Made by a program: the position numbers and the translations under genes
Shown here: positions 36,784 through 49,148 of the stretch, piece by piece
Numbering within the stretch: the first letter of the stretch is position 1
Layout of the letters: every line of letters begins with the position of its first letter
The notes under the pieces: generated by a model
Seen by the model: only the letters and a program-made list of their open reading frames with translations
Database searches by the model: none
Told to the model about the DNA's origin: nothing
Origin: Andrena cerasifolii
Lineage: Eukaryota > Arthropoda > Insecta > Hymenoptera > Andrenidae
Direction of reading: 5' to 3'
Length of the DNA: 64,000 bases
Assembly: GCF_050908995.1 (NCBI RefSeq)
Contig: NC_135133.1
Span: forward strand, 7,606,001-7,670,000

Positions 36784-39700
36784 TTAGACAAGAGGTGGGT
36801 CATTCTCGAGATCCATTTCCTCTACGGTTATATAAAGTCCCTCTTCCTCGTACATAGACTCGTGTTTTGCCAGAACCTTGAGTAACGGTCGCAACTTCAT
36901 CCACCATTGGTACTTTGGAATGCGATGCCTACGGATATCATTAAGCATTTACTCGCGACCGTCAGATGGAAGAAAGTTTAGACATTTAGAAAGTTCCTTA
37001 CTCGAAATCTGTAACCTCGACAAGCTCTGTGAACGGTGTAAATCTATACTGTCTTCGAACTATACCGATCATAACCGCGGTATCGGCATCCATAGTTACA
37101 GTTTTTCCATCGGCGTTAGTATGCTTCTTCAATTGCTCAGTGAACCACTCCACCGACTTCGAACCCATTTTTGTGCCCAAGTTACGGTCAAACGGTGTCG
37201 GAGAACCACCTTGTTGCATGTGACCTACAAGAATTTTATAGTTTTACATACGAAACACTTTTACAGAAGTAATTACAAAGTGACGATAAATGATGAAACA
37301 CATACCAATAATATTCATTCTACAGCTGAACAGACCCTTTCCCTCTTCGCTGAAGAGTCTTTGCACGAAATCTGTATTGTACATCAAATTGGCGTTTTCG
37401 TTTCTCAAAATGAGACCCCTTTGTACACCTTCGGACATCTTTGCAGCCATCGCAATCACATCTTGATTCAGGTCTTGGATATTAAACTTTTCCTCAAATA
37501 TATAGGCCGCGTCAGCTCCACCAGCCAAACCAGCAACAGTTGCGAGGTAACCGCAATATCCACCCATAGTTTCGATAATGAACACCCTACGCTTCGTACC
37601 CTGGGCCGACTGACGTATTCGATCACATATCTGAGGACAATAAGGACCCACTTAAACGCCTCCTAGCATTCTAGTATATTAGGATTAATGTCATATCGAG
37701 ATAAAATAATTATCTTTACCTCGGTAATTTCGTTGAGAGCAGTGTCGCAACCTAACGAAAATTCGGTTCCCGGAACATTATTGCTGATAGTTGCGGGAAT
37801 CATAGCAATAGGAATTCGGAATTCCTCGAATTTGTCCCTAGCTTTGTAGAAGGTAAGTCCCGTTTGATAGCCCTTCGAGAATGAAATAACAATGCTTATA
37901 TACTCGGAAACCACCATCAAATAAATGAAATATCCGGAACTCTTACCTCAAATCCTCCTATGATAAGCAAAGCTTGGATTCCATACTCCTTCAGCTTCTG
38001 AGCAATCTGCGGTAACTGATCGTCTTTAGGCGGAGCACGCTTTGTTCCTAAATAAGCACCACCCTGCGCTACCCAACCAGTCACAGAGGGCCAGTCCAGT
38101 AATTTGAACTTTCCAGCCATAAGTCCCATGATTCCATCGCACACACCATAGACCTGCAAGGATGCGGTGTCAGATCTGTGTGGTGGAACGTTAAGAAACC
38201 GCCCGCTACAAGATTATACCTTGTCACCACGATAGATACAGTTTCTAACGAAGGAACGCACTGCTGCGTTCATACCACAAGACGGTGATCCAATGTGCAT
38301 CACACCTAATGTATAGTGATCCTGCAACAAAATTCTACCGTAACATAGTGCAAGAATTCGACATTGATCCATGCAGCGTGCACACAAAAAAACGAACACA
38401 TTCTGTGGGTTGACTTAATGTTCGATATTAAGTACTGCACGATGCATAGGCTCACATAGGTACATGAAAACACAGTGACAGACTGATGATTTAAAGGTTG
38501 GTTAACTCACTTGCCCACATAACGTGAACTGCTAATGGTGGAAAGAAAAGGAGAGAAATGTTAGAAGGCTTGTGTTTACAACACATCAGATTATTCTTAT
38601 TTAGCAGAAAGGTGTACACTTATATTTCTTTTTTAAGCAATTTACCTTTGTTAATGTGGGGCCATTACTTCCCTGAAGCAGTATTAAATAGTACATGTAA
38701 TAAAGGTAATTCTGAATCTAAAACTAAAAACCTTCCGACCACTTCTTTCATATAACGTTTACCACCATCATTTGGCATTTCATACTTTAGCATTTAATGA
38801 TCAGTCGTTCCAGGCTCCCGCCGGAAGGCTTTAAGTTCGTAGTAGTAATTATAATATTAGAGACACGATAATAGCATACCTTATTGGGATCATGATCCAC
38901 GGGCGCTTTTAGACGAGTCAACATCTTGTATGTTTGCAAGTTACGGGCAAATCCTCTAAAAATATTGTAAACGATACAGAACGCAATATACAACAACTTG
39001 AAAAGAATAACGCTCTAGCTCCTCCTTACTTTCCCCGAAGTTGAACAGCAAGATCCCAATTCTTATCGGCCAAAGCTTGGGCTACTGCTTTAGTCCGACG
39101 AACGCACTCCATAAGTGGTAATATAACAGCTTGGTTTCCGTCCAGTGTAACGACACTCGCTTCAGTTTCCGGCGTTGCTTCCATTAAAGCCATCACGGCT
39201 TCAGCACCCATACGGCAACCCTGGAACATTGTTATCATTAAATTACTACGATTCATTTTTTCTCTGAAGCGATAACAATGGAACATGCACGTATCGTGTT
39301 GAACACGATTAAAGAAAACTAACCAGAACTCTATCAAAAGCTGACGGATTACCACCTCTTTGAACGTGACCAAGAACAGTAATTCTAGTATCTTGTTGTA
39401 GCTTGTCCACAACAACGTTACGAACTTCATCGGCAGTAATTGGGTGGCCGTTCCTATCGATTGCACCTTCCGCTACGATAATAATATTAAGTCGTTGTCC
39501 ACTAAGTCTTTCCTGAAAAATACCATTTCCTATCTTAAAATCTCTACTGAAATATAAAGCAATCAGTCACGATACAGCCAAAAGCTTTAAAGCCGTCTGC
39601 AGAATAACTTGAGCTAAATAAAAAGGATTAGATTATAAAATAATATGCTAATTCCAATACACATCTCATAATCACATGAAAACTTGTTACCATTTGTTAA

Positions 39701-41867
39701 AAAAAAAGCAAAGCATGCCACATATAATAAGCTTAAAAAATATTGTTTCCACCTCTGTCCCTAAGTAAATGGATAATGCGTGATCTTGTGAAATAAATTC
39801 TATTTTAGTTTGTGACTTTAGCAAGGGCTACGATATACATGTGTGATATATAATCTTATTTGACCGTATAAAAAATTGCAAAAAAAATTGCGAACCTGTA
39901 ACAACTTTTTGCACAGCTTGTTTGGCCAATCCTGTTCAGGTGGCCACTCTGGGATGAACACAAAGTCAGCTTCGGAACATATGGCTGCCACTAGAGCCAG
40001 GTAACTGTAATAGTATGTTACAGAAGCTAGGCTAAAGATATTAGATGATGTAAAAAAAAAATTAATAATTATGGTAAAGGATAAATGATCTTCCTTTTGC
40101 TTTTGAAGGTTCAGAATTTTATATATATATATTTATGTATGTGATCAATAACTAGCACTACTTCGATAAAGGAGCAGACACACTTTCGACATAGAAGATG
40201 AGACATGAAAATGTCTGGCTAATAGACGATATTTATCATTATACGTATAGGGGTAAGTACGTCTGAATAAGAACAAAATGTATAAATGATCGATCAATAA
40301 CGTGCCTGTCGCACAGCTTTGCATAGCTCCTCGACCCAATCACCGGCCGGCGGTGCCTCAGGTATAAAGGAGTAACATGCCTCTACCGCTAAACTCGAAG
40401 CTAACGTCAAATACCTGAAATCCCTTGGTTTAATTATCTTCATTTCACTAAATTAGCTTAAAATGTACTTGTATCTTGTATCGACCGTTCACTGCTTTTC
40501 AATCATTTCATTCTATATATCTACGCATAATTCAAAGAATGAGTAAGTGTAACATGAAGTAACGCTTTCATTATTAGCATTAATAACACAAGTAAACAAT
40601 CGAAAAATACACGAAAAAAAAAATAAAAATCACTGAATTTGTTAAGTTCAGTTAGTGGAAGGCGACAATGCGACAAGAAACTTGAAAGATTCCTAAACAA
40701 CATGCCTGCTCCAATTTTTTACATAGTCTATCAGGCCAGTCAATGGGAGGTGGTGCTTCCGGGCAGAAAACAAAGTCTGCTTCCGCAGCTAAAGCACCCA
40801 CAATTGCCAGATACCTATCCAATAAGTAAAGTTTACCAGACTCGTAAATAATATTACACGACTAAATCTTATTAGATTATAAGAATCTACGCTTTTTTCT
40901 ATCGCTGGAAACGTAATTAGGATTCAAGTCATTTATTGTACCTATAAACCGTTACCCCCGCCCCTCCGCCCACAGTTAGCAGCGCACGACTGCGAACTTA
41001 CCCACAATGACGGCCCATCACTTCCATGATGAATGTTCGTTGATGAGAATACGCGGTACTGGCGATAGCGTCGATACTTTCAATAATACGATGCAACGCA
41101 GAATCGGTACCAATGGTCATGTCGGTTCCGCAAAAGTCATTGTCAATAGAACCCACCATTCCGACGATATGCAAGTGTTGATATTTATCCGCTTGTTCCG
41201 AAGTTATTTCCCCTAATGAATGAAGAATACGATCAATTGCCATTCGATATATACCAAGCAATTGTAATTTTCGCCTTACCTGACTCAACTAATGCTTTCA
41301 ATAAATCGGGCCATTCCTCTTTAAAAAGATTTGCACCCGTAAGGGAACCATCACCGCCAATTACAACTAAATTAGTTATACCGCGAGTCAATAAATTTTT
41401 AGCTGCTTTCAAACGACCAGCGCGTTCTCTGAAGTCTGTACATCGAGCAGAACCTATTACCGTGCCACCCTAGAATATATAAATATTTATTACTATTCAC
41501 AGCCACAAACGGTACATTGACGATAGAATCTACATCTAAATGCATACCTTATGGATGATGCACGATACAGAAGACCAAGTTGCTTCTACAATGTTATCCC
41601 CGCCATCCACCATACCCTGATATCCTTCTTTAATGAAGTAAACTTTACACCCTAAGTAAATACCCATTCTAACTACTGCTCGAACTGTAGCATTCATCCC
41701 TAATAAATATATAACAATAAAAATCAAATTAAACAGCCTATACAATTATATCCTATTCAAGTAATTTGTTTCTTACCTTGTGAATCACCACCACTGGTGA
41801 AGACCGCAAGGCCTTTACCTTTATGACTACCAGGTTTTATAAACCTTGCTGCTGTATCTTCTGCCAT
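36784..41867 (-). CDS. Pfk: ATP-dependent 6-phosphofructokinase
   Basis: Cytosolic, rate-limiting glycolytic enzyme: fructose 6-phosphate + ATP to fructose 1,6-bisphosphate. Exons (minus): 41777-41867, 41548-41699, 41280-41469, 41002-41212, one of three 109-nt exons, 39324-39512, 39030-39220, 38880-38955, 38220-38321, 37947-38153, 37720-37872, 37306-37630, 37002-37224, 36784-36928; total 787 aa (human PFKM is 780). This is the eukaryotic double-length form. The N-terminal catalytic half has FTSGGDSQGMNA, GGDGSLTG (119-126), GSIDND (165-170, catalytic Asp168) and MEVMGRHCG (207-215). The C-terminal regulatory half repeats the fold with SPSCGMNAAVRS, SNNVPGTEFS in place of GSIDND, and ETMGGYCGYLA. 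The ATG at 41867 lies 9 nt inside its exon (acceptor at 41877-41878), so a non-coding exon lies upstream; a donor after 43691 is a candidate. Isoform choice is discussed at the alternative exons. Confidence 0.97.
38511..38528 (-). CDS. Pfk: Candidate 18-nt Pfk micro-exon
   Basis: An 18-base segment coding FTLCGQ is flanked by a long pyrimidine tract ending TTAGCAG and by a strong donor, CAA/GTGAGT. It lies in the intron between phase-0 exons 38880-38955 (ends ...DHDPNK) and 38220-38321 (starts DHYTLGVMH), so inclusion adds six residues without shifting the frame. The site is the linker between the catalytic and regulatory halves. It could be a chance pair of splice sites; there is no transcript evidence. 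Confidence 0.5.
39896..40004 (-). CDS. Pfk: Pfk mutually exclusive exon, third copy (GT donor)
   Basis: Codes for YLALVAAICSEADFVFIPEW... and ends CKKLLQ. It starts in phase 2 (GG/T gives Gly) and ends in phase 0, like its two siblings. Acceptor TTACAG, donor CAG/GTTCGC. Its FIPEWPP resembles the FIPECPP of vertebrate PFK. It is the copy nearest the shared downstream exon. Confidence 0.92.
40306..40414 (-). CDS. Pfk: Pfk mutually exclusive exon, second copy (GC donor)
   Basis: Codes for YLTLASSLAVEACYSFIPEA... and ends CKAVRQ. Same length (109 nt) and phases as the other two. The only in-phase donor is CAG/GCACGT, a GC donor. It is the most divergent of the three at protein level (ACYS instead of ADFV, DWVEEL instead of DWP). 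Confidence 0.9.
40706..40814 (-). CDS. Pfk: Pfk mutually exclusive exon, first copy (GC donor)
   Basis: Codes for YLAIVGALAAEADFVFCPEA... and ends CKKLEQ. 109 nt, acceptor GGATAG, donor CAG/GCATGT, which is GC rather than GT; no GT in the right phase is nearby. Including two copies together would shift the frame (109 is not a multiple of 3), so only one of the three can be used per message. Confidence 0.9.
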
Positions 41868-44800
41868 CTCTTCTTCCTGCAATATAAAAACCTTAATATG
41901 TAATACCATTGAATCAGCAAACACTTTGGTCGTTCTTATACTTTAGGAGGTAAAAAAGTAGAACTTTCGCCTCTGAGTTGTCCTTAGTGTCGCAAGCATA
42001 TGATTTCACATCACATGTTACATACATATCACAAATGTAAAATACGCAAGAAATTTAATAACCGAAGAATATACCTACAGAATATAATTCAAATAAAAAA
42101 GTTGAGAGCAAACTATTGGCACTGGAAATATATTTTACTATAATATGTGAACATTTATATTTAGGCTAAGACAACTATACAACTGCAATAAGTATATTTA
42201 TAAGGTGCGTTTAAAATTCTCTGAAATTCTCAAAAATTCTCGCGTCATTTCTAAAAGTTTAGGTTACGTATTTTTATATATCATAATCACACAAACCAAA
42301 AAACTTTGTCCAGTATAAAATTTAGAAACAAAACAGAACTAGAGTGCATGTCCCCATTTCTTCGTAAAATTAGAAACTTTTATGATATAATTAACACTGT
42401 ACACAAGTGCAAATCATGATAATTATCAATTTATTCACTGTTTTCTATAAGGATTCGTATGCATTTTTGAAATGCAAATTATGGTAAAAAGAAATCGAAG
42501 GAACACCCCTCCGCACTAAACTCTTGCCAAGAAGAATTTTGCGAGAAATGGGTAATTCTATGACAAGTGCTTGTGCAGTAGCGGCTTCACCAGCAATTAA
42601 AGCAGCAAAATCCATCATTCATAGATTTATTATGTCACCAGGCCAAGTAGAATGCAAGAAAATAAAAAAGTAGCCACCGTTAAATAAAGTAAATAAGACA
42701 AAGCGGATAGAATCGGCCCGATCACACATCACATGGATGTGCTGAATGGAAGAATATCAATTGGAGCGATGAGAAACAATTTAATTTAGATGGGCTGGAC
42801 GATCGGAAATGTTACTAGCATGATTTTTGAAAAGAGGAATTTTACGGGTCAGCTAAAGCATCTTTGGCTTTTATTTCCGGAAGAATGAAAGTTAGGGTCT
42901 ATCAAATTATGCTGGAAAACAATTTCTTACCATATTTAGACGAACTTAATTTGACTCGACTTGCAGAATCCAGTTAACTCGATGCCAAATAGAGTATATA
43001 AGCTTAACCCAAAAGTACATAAGAACGCACCTTATATTAATTACTGGTTCCCCATGCGCAAGGTATTTAAGATACAGGTTAAAATGTAATATAAATCAAT
43101 AATTTCCCATGAATAATGATATAGCTTCTAATATTGCGTAATAATAAATTGAGTAGCAATAAAATACGTAACGTAAGATCGTAAAACGCTGTCGTTAATG
43201 GAAATTGTTGCATCTGTTAGGCATTGCAAATAGAGGAAAAATCGTCAATTACATAGTATATATTATTTTCTCAAAGGGCATTGCAACACAAAAGTTCTTC
43301 AGGTAGTCCTTCGTATTTTAAAATAAGTAGCGTATGTACAAAGAATCAATGGAATCTGGCACAGTGTCAAAGTGTCGTCGTGCATCAAAACATGAGAACA
43401 ACGATACGCGCTTCATAGATCATTGGAATATCATACTGTTCTGCTAACCATATCCACTTCGAGCGTAAAATCTCGCGTCCGTCGATTTAGTTCGATAAAT
43501 AAGAGAACACAAGTACCGTGCCGTCAGTAAAATTAAATGAGCTGTACGAATGGCAATCGAGAATGATTGATCATCTGAAAGTGTATACAACATAACGTCA
43601 CACTGTCTGTCACTGTCACTTAATCGGTCAGCAGATGATCCATTGTCGTGGCGAATTACTTAGAAAATGATAGATTTCTGTTCGACTTACCGAACGATAA
43701 TATATCCAGTTACAATGGAAATTGTGCGAGGGATGATATTCCCTCTGCCTGTTACAGTTACAGAATCTGATCTGCGATATGCCAAGCAAACGTCAAATTC
43801 TGCGCCCACGTCTCGTGCTCGACTGAGACTGAAGGTGACCTTTATGTGTGCTTCTGCACGAAACCCCCACCAGCATCGTCGATCGCCACTCGTCGCCCCA
43901 CCCCACGTAGAAACACATTTAGGAAACGTCCGTAGATGGTGTTAGTGACACGCACGTCCACCAATAAGCAGCCTCTGCAGCTCAGGCTACTTTTCCGAAA
44001 ACTATTTTAAATCTTACCTACTAAAAAATTCAAAACTACACAGTTTAAAGCTTCGAATGTTTATGCGCTTCATCGTCGTAACTGTTTTCCATGCAGGCTC
44101 TAAAAAGGTTTCAATAATAGTTGGTGAATCGTTCTTTAAAGGACTCATTTATAAACAAAAGCAAATACTTTTAAAGGAACAAACGGTTTCCGTTGAACTT
44201 ATCTAAATATGCACTATGATTCGATGCGAAATCATTTTGATAACTGATGTCGATGCGGCTTGTCAAATAAACACGATTCCGATCTATAAACGACAGTTAC
44301 CGAAAATAATTATCATCGTCGAAGTAAGCATCGACGTCAGAGATTGCCAGTCTAGTTAGTAGTTACGTCTTACGGCAGGAGGAGCACTTATATGTAGTTC
44401 TAAGAATCAATAATTAGGACGATAAAGACGAGGATATTCACACGGCAATTAAAATGGCAGTAATATGTCCAATAATAATGTGAAATTCTTATGACATAGG
44501 AACATTTTGGGCCCACACCTGCATATTGTCGGAAATCACATACTATAATCTGTACTTATTGTTAGATTACTGGTTCTGCTGATTCCGTAAGTTCTTCTTT
44601 ATCTCGATAGAGTTGATGATGATCCCTTTATAGTTCGCATTAGTGTCACGGACAAGAAATGGACAACGGAAAATACGAGTGTGCTCTCCTTTCTACAACG
44701 ACTCCGGACTTCATCTCCGATCCACTTTGTACGCGTTCTGTCCTCTTTATTTAACGTAATTCTGACAATTACCGACCCTACAGCGTCCATAGCCCGATGA

Positions 44801-44998
44801 CACCGCAAAGCAAGACAGCCGAAGTTACAGTTTTTCTTCAGACATTTTATCAGAATTTATTATTTCGTGTAAACGTTTATAATAATTATAATTTACAATT
44901 ACGATGGTAGATGATAAATACAAATAGAACAACGTAAGAGAGGAATAGGAAACTAGGGAGATTTCGCGGATGTATAGGTTTGGAAGTAGTGTTGTAGT
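41868..44998. other. Pfk 5' intron and upstream region
   Basis: The acceptor TTGCAG at 41877-41882 precedes the first coding exon. A good minus-strand donor, TTCG/GTAAGTCG, follows 43691 and may end a non-coding first exon. A decayed Tc3-like transposase (42480-42990) lies in between. No other gene was recognised; the frame at 44599-44808 has no family motif. Confidence 0.4.
42480..42990 (+). pseudogene. Decayed Tc3-like (Tc1/mariner) transposase fragment
   Basis: Translation in shifting frames gives LPRRILREMGNSMTSA, resembling the RRILRE-NS--SA of the Tc3 N-terminal DNA-binding region. It then gives WNWSDEKQFNLDGLDD, close to the catalytic SDEK-FNLDGPDG block, followed by FISGRMKVRVYQIMLENNFL, resembling the GRMNS--Y---LE--L block. 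Stops and frameshifts interrupt it (for example after CKKIKK and within DRKCY*HDF). It is an inactive relic lying opposite in strand to Pfk. Confidence 0.7.
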
Positions 44999-45032
44999 GG
45001 CTAGATTCTTTAACGCGAGTAGCGGTGGGATA

Positions 45033-45117
45033 GAATGAGAGAAGAGGGAGAGGGTGACAGGGAGGGAGGGGGGAGAGAGAGAGAGAGGGAGAGAGAGAGA
45101 GAGGGAGAGAGAGAGAG
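45033..45117. repeat. GA microsatellite / purine tract
   Basis: Nearly pure purine stretch of GAGAGA and GGGAGG units, about 85 bp. The Ser/Leu/Pro-rich frames on the minus strand across it are compositional. Confidence 0.9.
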
Positions 45118-47200
45118 CGCTGATGATTCGGAAACACGTAACTGGAATGACGGACAATGTTTCATCATTCGCAAATGTATAACGTAAAGCGCAATAATCA
45201 AATTATTATTATAAATGCTCGATACGATTAAAGAAAAGAACGAGTGGGAGAAGACTGGCAAAGGGAGTGGACGCAGGAAGAGATTGAAACAAGCAAATTG
45301 TAGAAACGACAGATCTTTGTTACCTGCTTCCGTCTTTTCGTACTTATCGCGTATACATCTCATGGTAATTATTTAAGAAAACAAGAGAAAAAAAAGGGAG
45401 GAAAAGAAAACGGAAATAAAACCAACACTTACTTGGAATGAATCGTGATGTCCGCGTATCGAAAGAAACGCGAAACGATGAGATTTCTATTATGGAATAG
45501 GTGAAATTGACATTATCCAGAAAGGGACAGACGGTGATCGGACGTTGACGGCCTAGGAATTTCAGTACACACTTTAGGGGAAGATTCTGAATGTGGCTCG
45601 AGAGGAGAGATGGTTGAATAGTAAAAACATATGTAACGTTTGGACCTGCTGAGCTAAAACGAGATCGGTTTCAGGTTACTACCGGTTCAGTAATTAAATG
45701 AACGACACGTTACGACTGGAATGATCGGTGTCGTTTCCTGACCTATCAACTATCTCGTTCCGATCAGCTGGTCCACCTTCAACTGCATTCAAAAAGACAC
45801 TTTCGTGGTTTCTGCAAACCCTCGGGGAGGGGGAATTCATTCTCACTTTTTAGTCTCTCTTGCATCGGTAACTAAGATTCCTCGATAAACACACATGTAA
45901 ACTGTGAAGCGCGTGGCTGAAATCGGTGATTTCTCAATGCATAACGATCCCGCGAAAGCTACCCGTCGAAATGGATCTTACGGCTACCTTTGCAAAATTG
46001 ACTCATTCTCCATTCCCGGATCGTTCGTTCACCTTTTCGCCTTGTTTGTTCCGTTCGATACGACAGAACACGGACACATCGAAAAATACATGTTAGGAAT
46101 ACGTTTACCCACACACACGTTGTAATATCGGAAATCGTTACTTGTTTTTCCAGGTAAGTACACATTTACATTGCAGCGTGTTTTAGGCTATGGATGGGTA
46201 GGCGCGTGTGTGTACATTACATGCACTTAGTAGTATACATGCCACACGAGACGAGAAATGTGACATTATTTTCTCTCTAGCACCGATGCGACGACGGGAT
46301 GAAACGTGGACCGAACCAGAGGCGGATGATGGTGGATTCTCGAGGGCACCAGCCAATTAGAAAATAAAAGCATACGAGTAATAAGAAACCAAAGCGAACA
46401 AGTATTTGATATTTATTTATTTTGTATATCGTAAAAAAGTTGACTGGTTTAACATATAGAAACAAATGGATCGATTTTTTTTTCTTTTATCTAACCGGGA
46501 GGAAACTGAAATTTCTTATTCAGGATTTAAGTAAAAAACTTGACTTTTTTTTCCATGGCCTCCAACTGATTTGAAGTTATATAGTCGGTACGTATATACA
46601 TATGAAATCCGCCCCTGGACCAAACGTATCTGTAACATTTGGACTTGCCGACTTCTGTTTATCGCTGGATTCCTTTCGTCCATTTTTCAAATGGCGACGT
46701 ATAGGGCTCGTTCGTTTTCCGAGATTTCGGTCGAGGGGATCGGACCTTCTTACGCGCGTCTCTGACAGGCCAAACGGATCCGTCGATCCGTTAATCCGTC
46801 ACTTCGCGAGACCAGCAAGAATCCATTTTTTTCAATTTTTCGTCGGCGATTCAATCAAGTTCGATTCTAGTTGCTTTCTTCGAATTAAAAGGAATAATCG
46901 TGTGAACTTTTTCGCTTTTTCTACAGGACTGAATTCAAAAGCGTTGTTTCTACGCGATAGGTATTCCGAGAAACGATTATATAATTGATGGAATATTGCG
47001 GGAAACAACGAATGATCTTCGAACATTTGACAATTTCCACGAGATCGATCGTGTCTATAAACTGAATATATATACATACATCTTAAAGAGAACATCGGGT
47101 CAATATAAATTTTTCATACACGTACACAGTTTCTTCTCGTTTTCTTCCTTTCTTTCATCGCGGCAGGAGTAGTTTATCAATTTGTCGGTAAATATTTGTT

Positions 47201-47253
47201 GTATATATATATATATTATTGTGTATAATATATCTATGTATATATATATATAA
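47201..47253. repeat. TA-rich microsatellite
   Basis: Two runs of TATATATATA separated by TTATTGTGTATAATATATCTA. Simple repeat in the presumed 14-3-3 zeta downstream region. Confidence 0.85.
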
Positions 47254-49148
47254 CATGTACGGACTGAGGAAGGAGGGAGGGAAACAGAAAGAGAGAAAAG
47301 GCAGGTGATAGACAAGGTGCAAGAGCGAATCCAGAGTGCGGAAATCAGGGGTAGGGGTGAAAATCTCTCGGAGATATTTCGCGTACAAATCGGTCGTCTG
47401 AAAAATAAAAATTAGAGCCTCTTTGCTCTGGAACGTTCGTGGATTCACAATGTACCGTTACGGTGAGTGTGTGTGTGTGTGAAAAATATTTCGAACGCCA
47501 TGCTCTGCTTGATAACGATACGTAGCCGAATAACGATTGCGCATAAAAAACTGTAGATTTCAAACGCGAATGATAGTTCGTTGAGTGTTCCGAGTATTTC
47601 TAAAATAGAAAAAGGAAATTCATGTTCCGCGCATATATGATTTTGCGTGTGTGCCAGCCTAAGCAAGTGTGTGTGTGTGTCTGTGTGTGCATAAGGGCGT
47701 TTTAAATATTGGGTAACACGTGGTACGCAAAAGAATATCGAATGTAAAAGTAAGTCACCAGCGATGTTGTTTTGGAACTTAATAACTTAATGTATTTTTA
47801 CTCTCCTTTCTCCTCCTGCGTTCTTCCCTTCGTATAATAATATCGTACTTGCTAGACAATGTGAAATTTAATTTAATGACAACTGGATATAATGTAGTTA
47901 GATTCATGCGTGCTTTTTTTCCTTTGTCTTCGTTTCTTCTCGAATCTCTGTTTCTTTTAGCGATATTTTAGATGGTAAATAGTGAACAGATCTGGGAGTG
48001 ACAGTGTTTCACGGTTAATTCTTCGCAACCCGTGTCTCGCGTCGACGGCGATGACCATCCGTTTTGTATTATCTTTGCTTACCTCCCGAACATCAGGCTT
48101 TCATCTCTCTTACATGCTTCGGCAACATTCTTTACATATCGTGCCTCCGTATTTCCTTGTCTCCTCTTTTAACTCGCCCTTATTTACTCGACTACCATCT
48201 GAACCTCGTCGTACAACGAGACAGGGTTTGCGAAACGGGAGTCATCCTATCCTTTCCTCTATTCATCCACAATTTGCTTCTTCCTCTGTTCTTCCATACA
48301 AACATCAGTCGGTATAATATGTTCTTCTCGGACAAATTTCGTGCCGCAGACCGAGCGACTCCCGCGACTAGACCGTTTCCTTTCGTCGAGGACCGTGCGC
48401 GCGTGCAAGCACGCATCGCACAGACAACATGATATCCTCTCTCCTTCCTTCCTACACCGTAGCTGCTCCATCATACACCAATTCCCTAACTCTTTTCTCT
48501 TCCTCTTTTCCTCTCTCTCTCTCCCTCCGATCGACAAGAATGACCATGGCGAAAAACACGAACACAGCAACAAATCGGTCCTCCAAGAGAGGATACGGTC
48601 AGGAGCGGAATTCTCGTGTTCGAACTTTTGAACCGGGCGTAACAGCTGTGGCGGTTGGCATCGTCATCTTCATCGTCATCGTCGTCGTCGTCATCGTCGT
48701 CGGCGTCAGCATTGGCAGCAATGTGCGGTCGCGTTAGGACAAAGAGTTTTCAGTTCTCGAGGAGGAGATTGAGGGAAACAAGGATTCGGAAGGTGACGGT
48801 GTTACAACTCTGAAAAGAGGAAAGGAAAGGAAAGAAGGGGGTGGTGGGGGGGGGGGAGGAAGGAACCGAGTCAGGAAGATGGTTACGTAGACAGTTAGGT
48901 GTAGATTGGAGAAAGGGGGGACAGGAGGAAATGGTGGAGAGAGTAGAGGGCGGAGGGAAGAAAGGAAGGAAGAAGGAAACGCGGTACGCGAGGGACGAAA
49001 GGACAGGTAAATGGACAAATCGATCTCGAGTGGATGGATGGGTGAGCACTTGAAGGAACCGGGGGGGGGGAGAGGGCGGTGGAGGGGGGGGGGGCGATAG
49101 AGAATAGGATGTTCTTATTAGGTTAGAAAGGACTTAAGCTTAGGAAGG

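Larger units (their letters stand above)
44999..49148. other. Downstream of 14-3-3 zeta; no separate gene recognised
   Basis: Probably includes a long 3' UTR of the minus-strand 14-3-3 zeta gene. It is rich in simple repeats: GA tract 45033-45117, TA tract about 47201-47253, GT tracts near 47464-47481 and 47667-47689, CT tract near 48500-48530, ATCGTC-type repeat 48658-48708, and G-runs at 48837-48860, 49061-49070 and 49083-49094. Several minus-strand AATAAA-like signals exist, so the transcript end cannot be picked. Confidence 0.4.

Noticed and set aside
36878..37666. 262-codon plus-strand frame
   Set aside because: Antisense shadow of Pfk exons 37002-37224 and 37306-37630, which code for clear PFK sequence on the minus strand.
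44599..44808. 69-codon minus-strand frame
   Set aside because: No recognisable motif and no clear splice partners; too short to call alone.
48429..48737. 102-codon plus-strand frame with an Ile/Val-rich tail
   Set aside because: The hydrophobic tail is the translation of an ATCGTC-type repeat and the rest is CT-rich low complexity.
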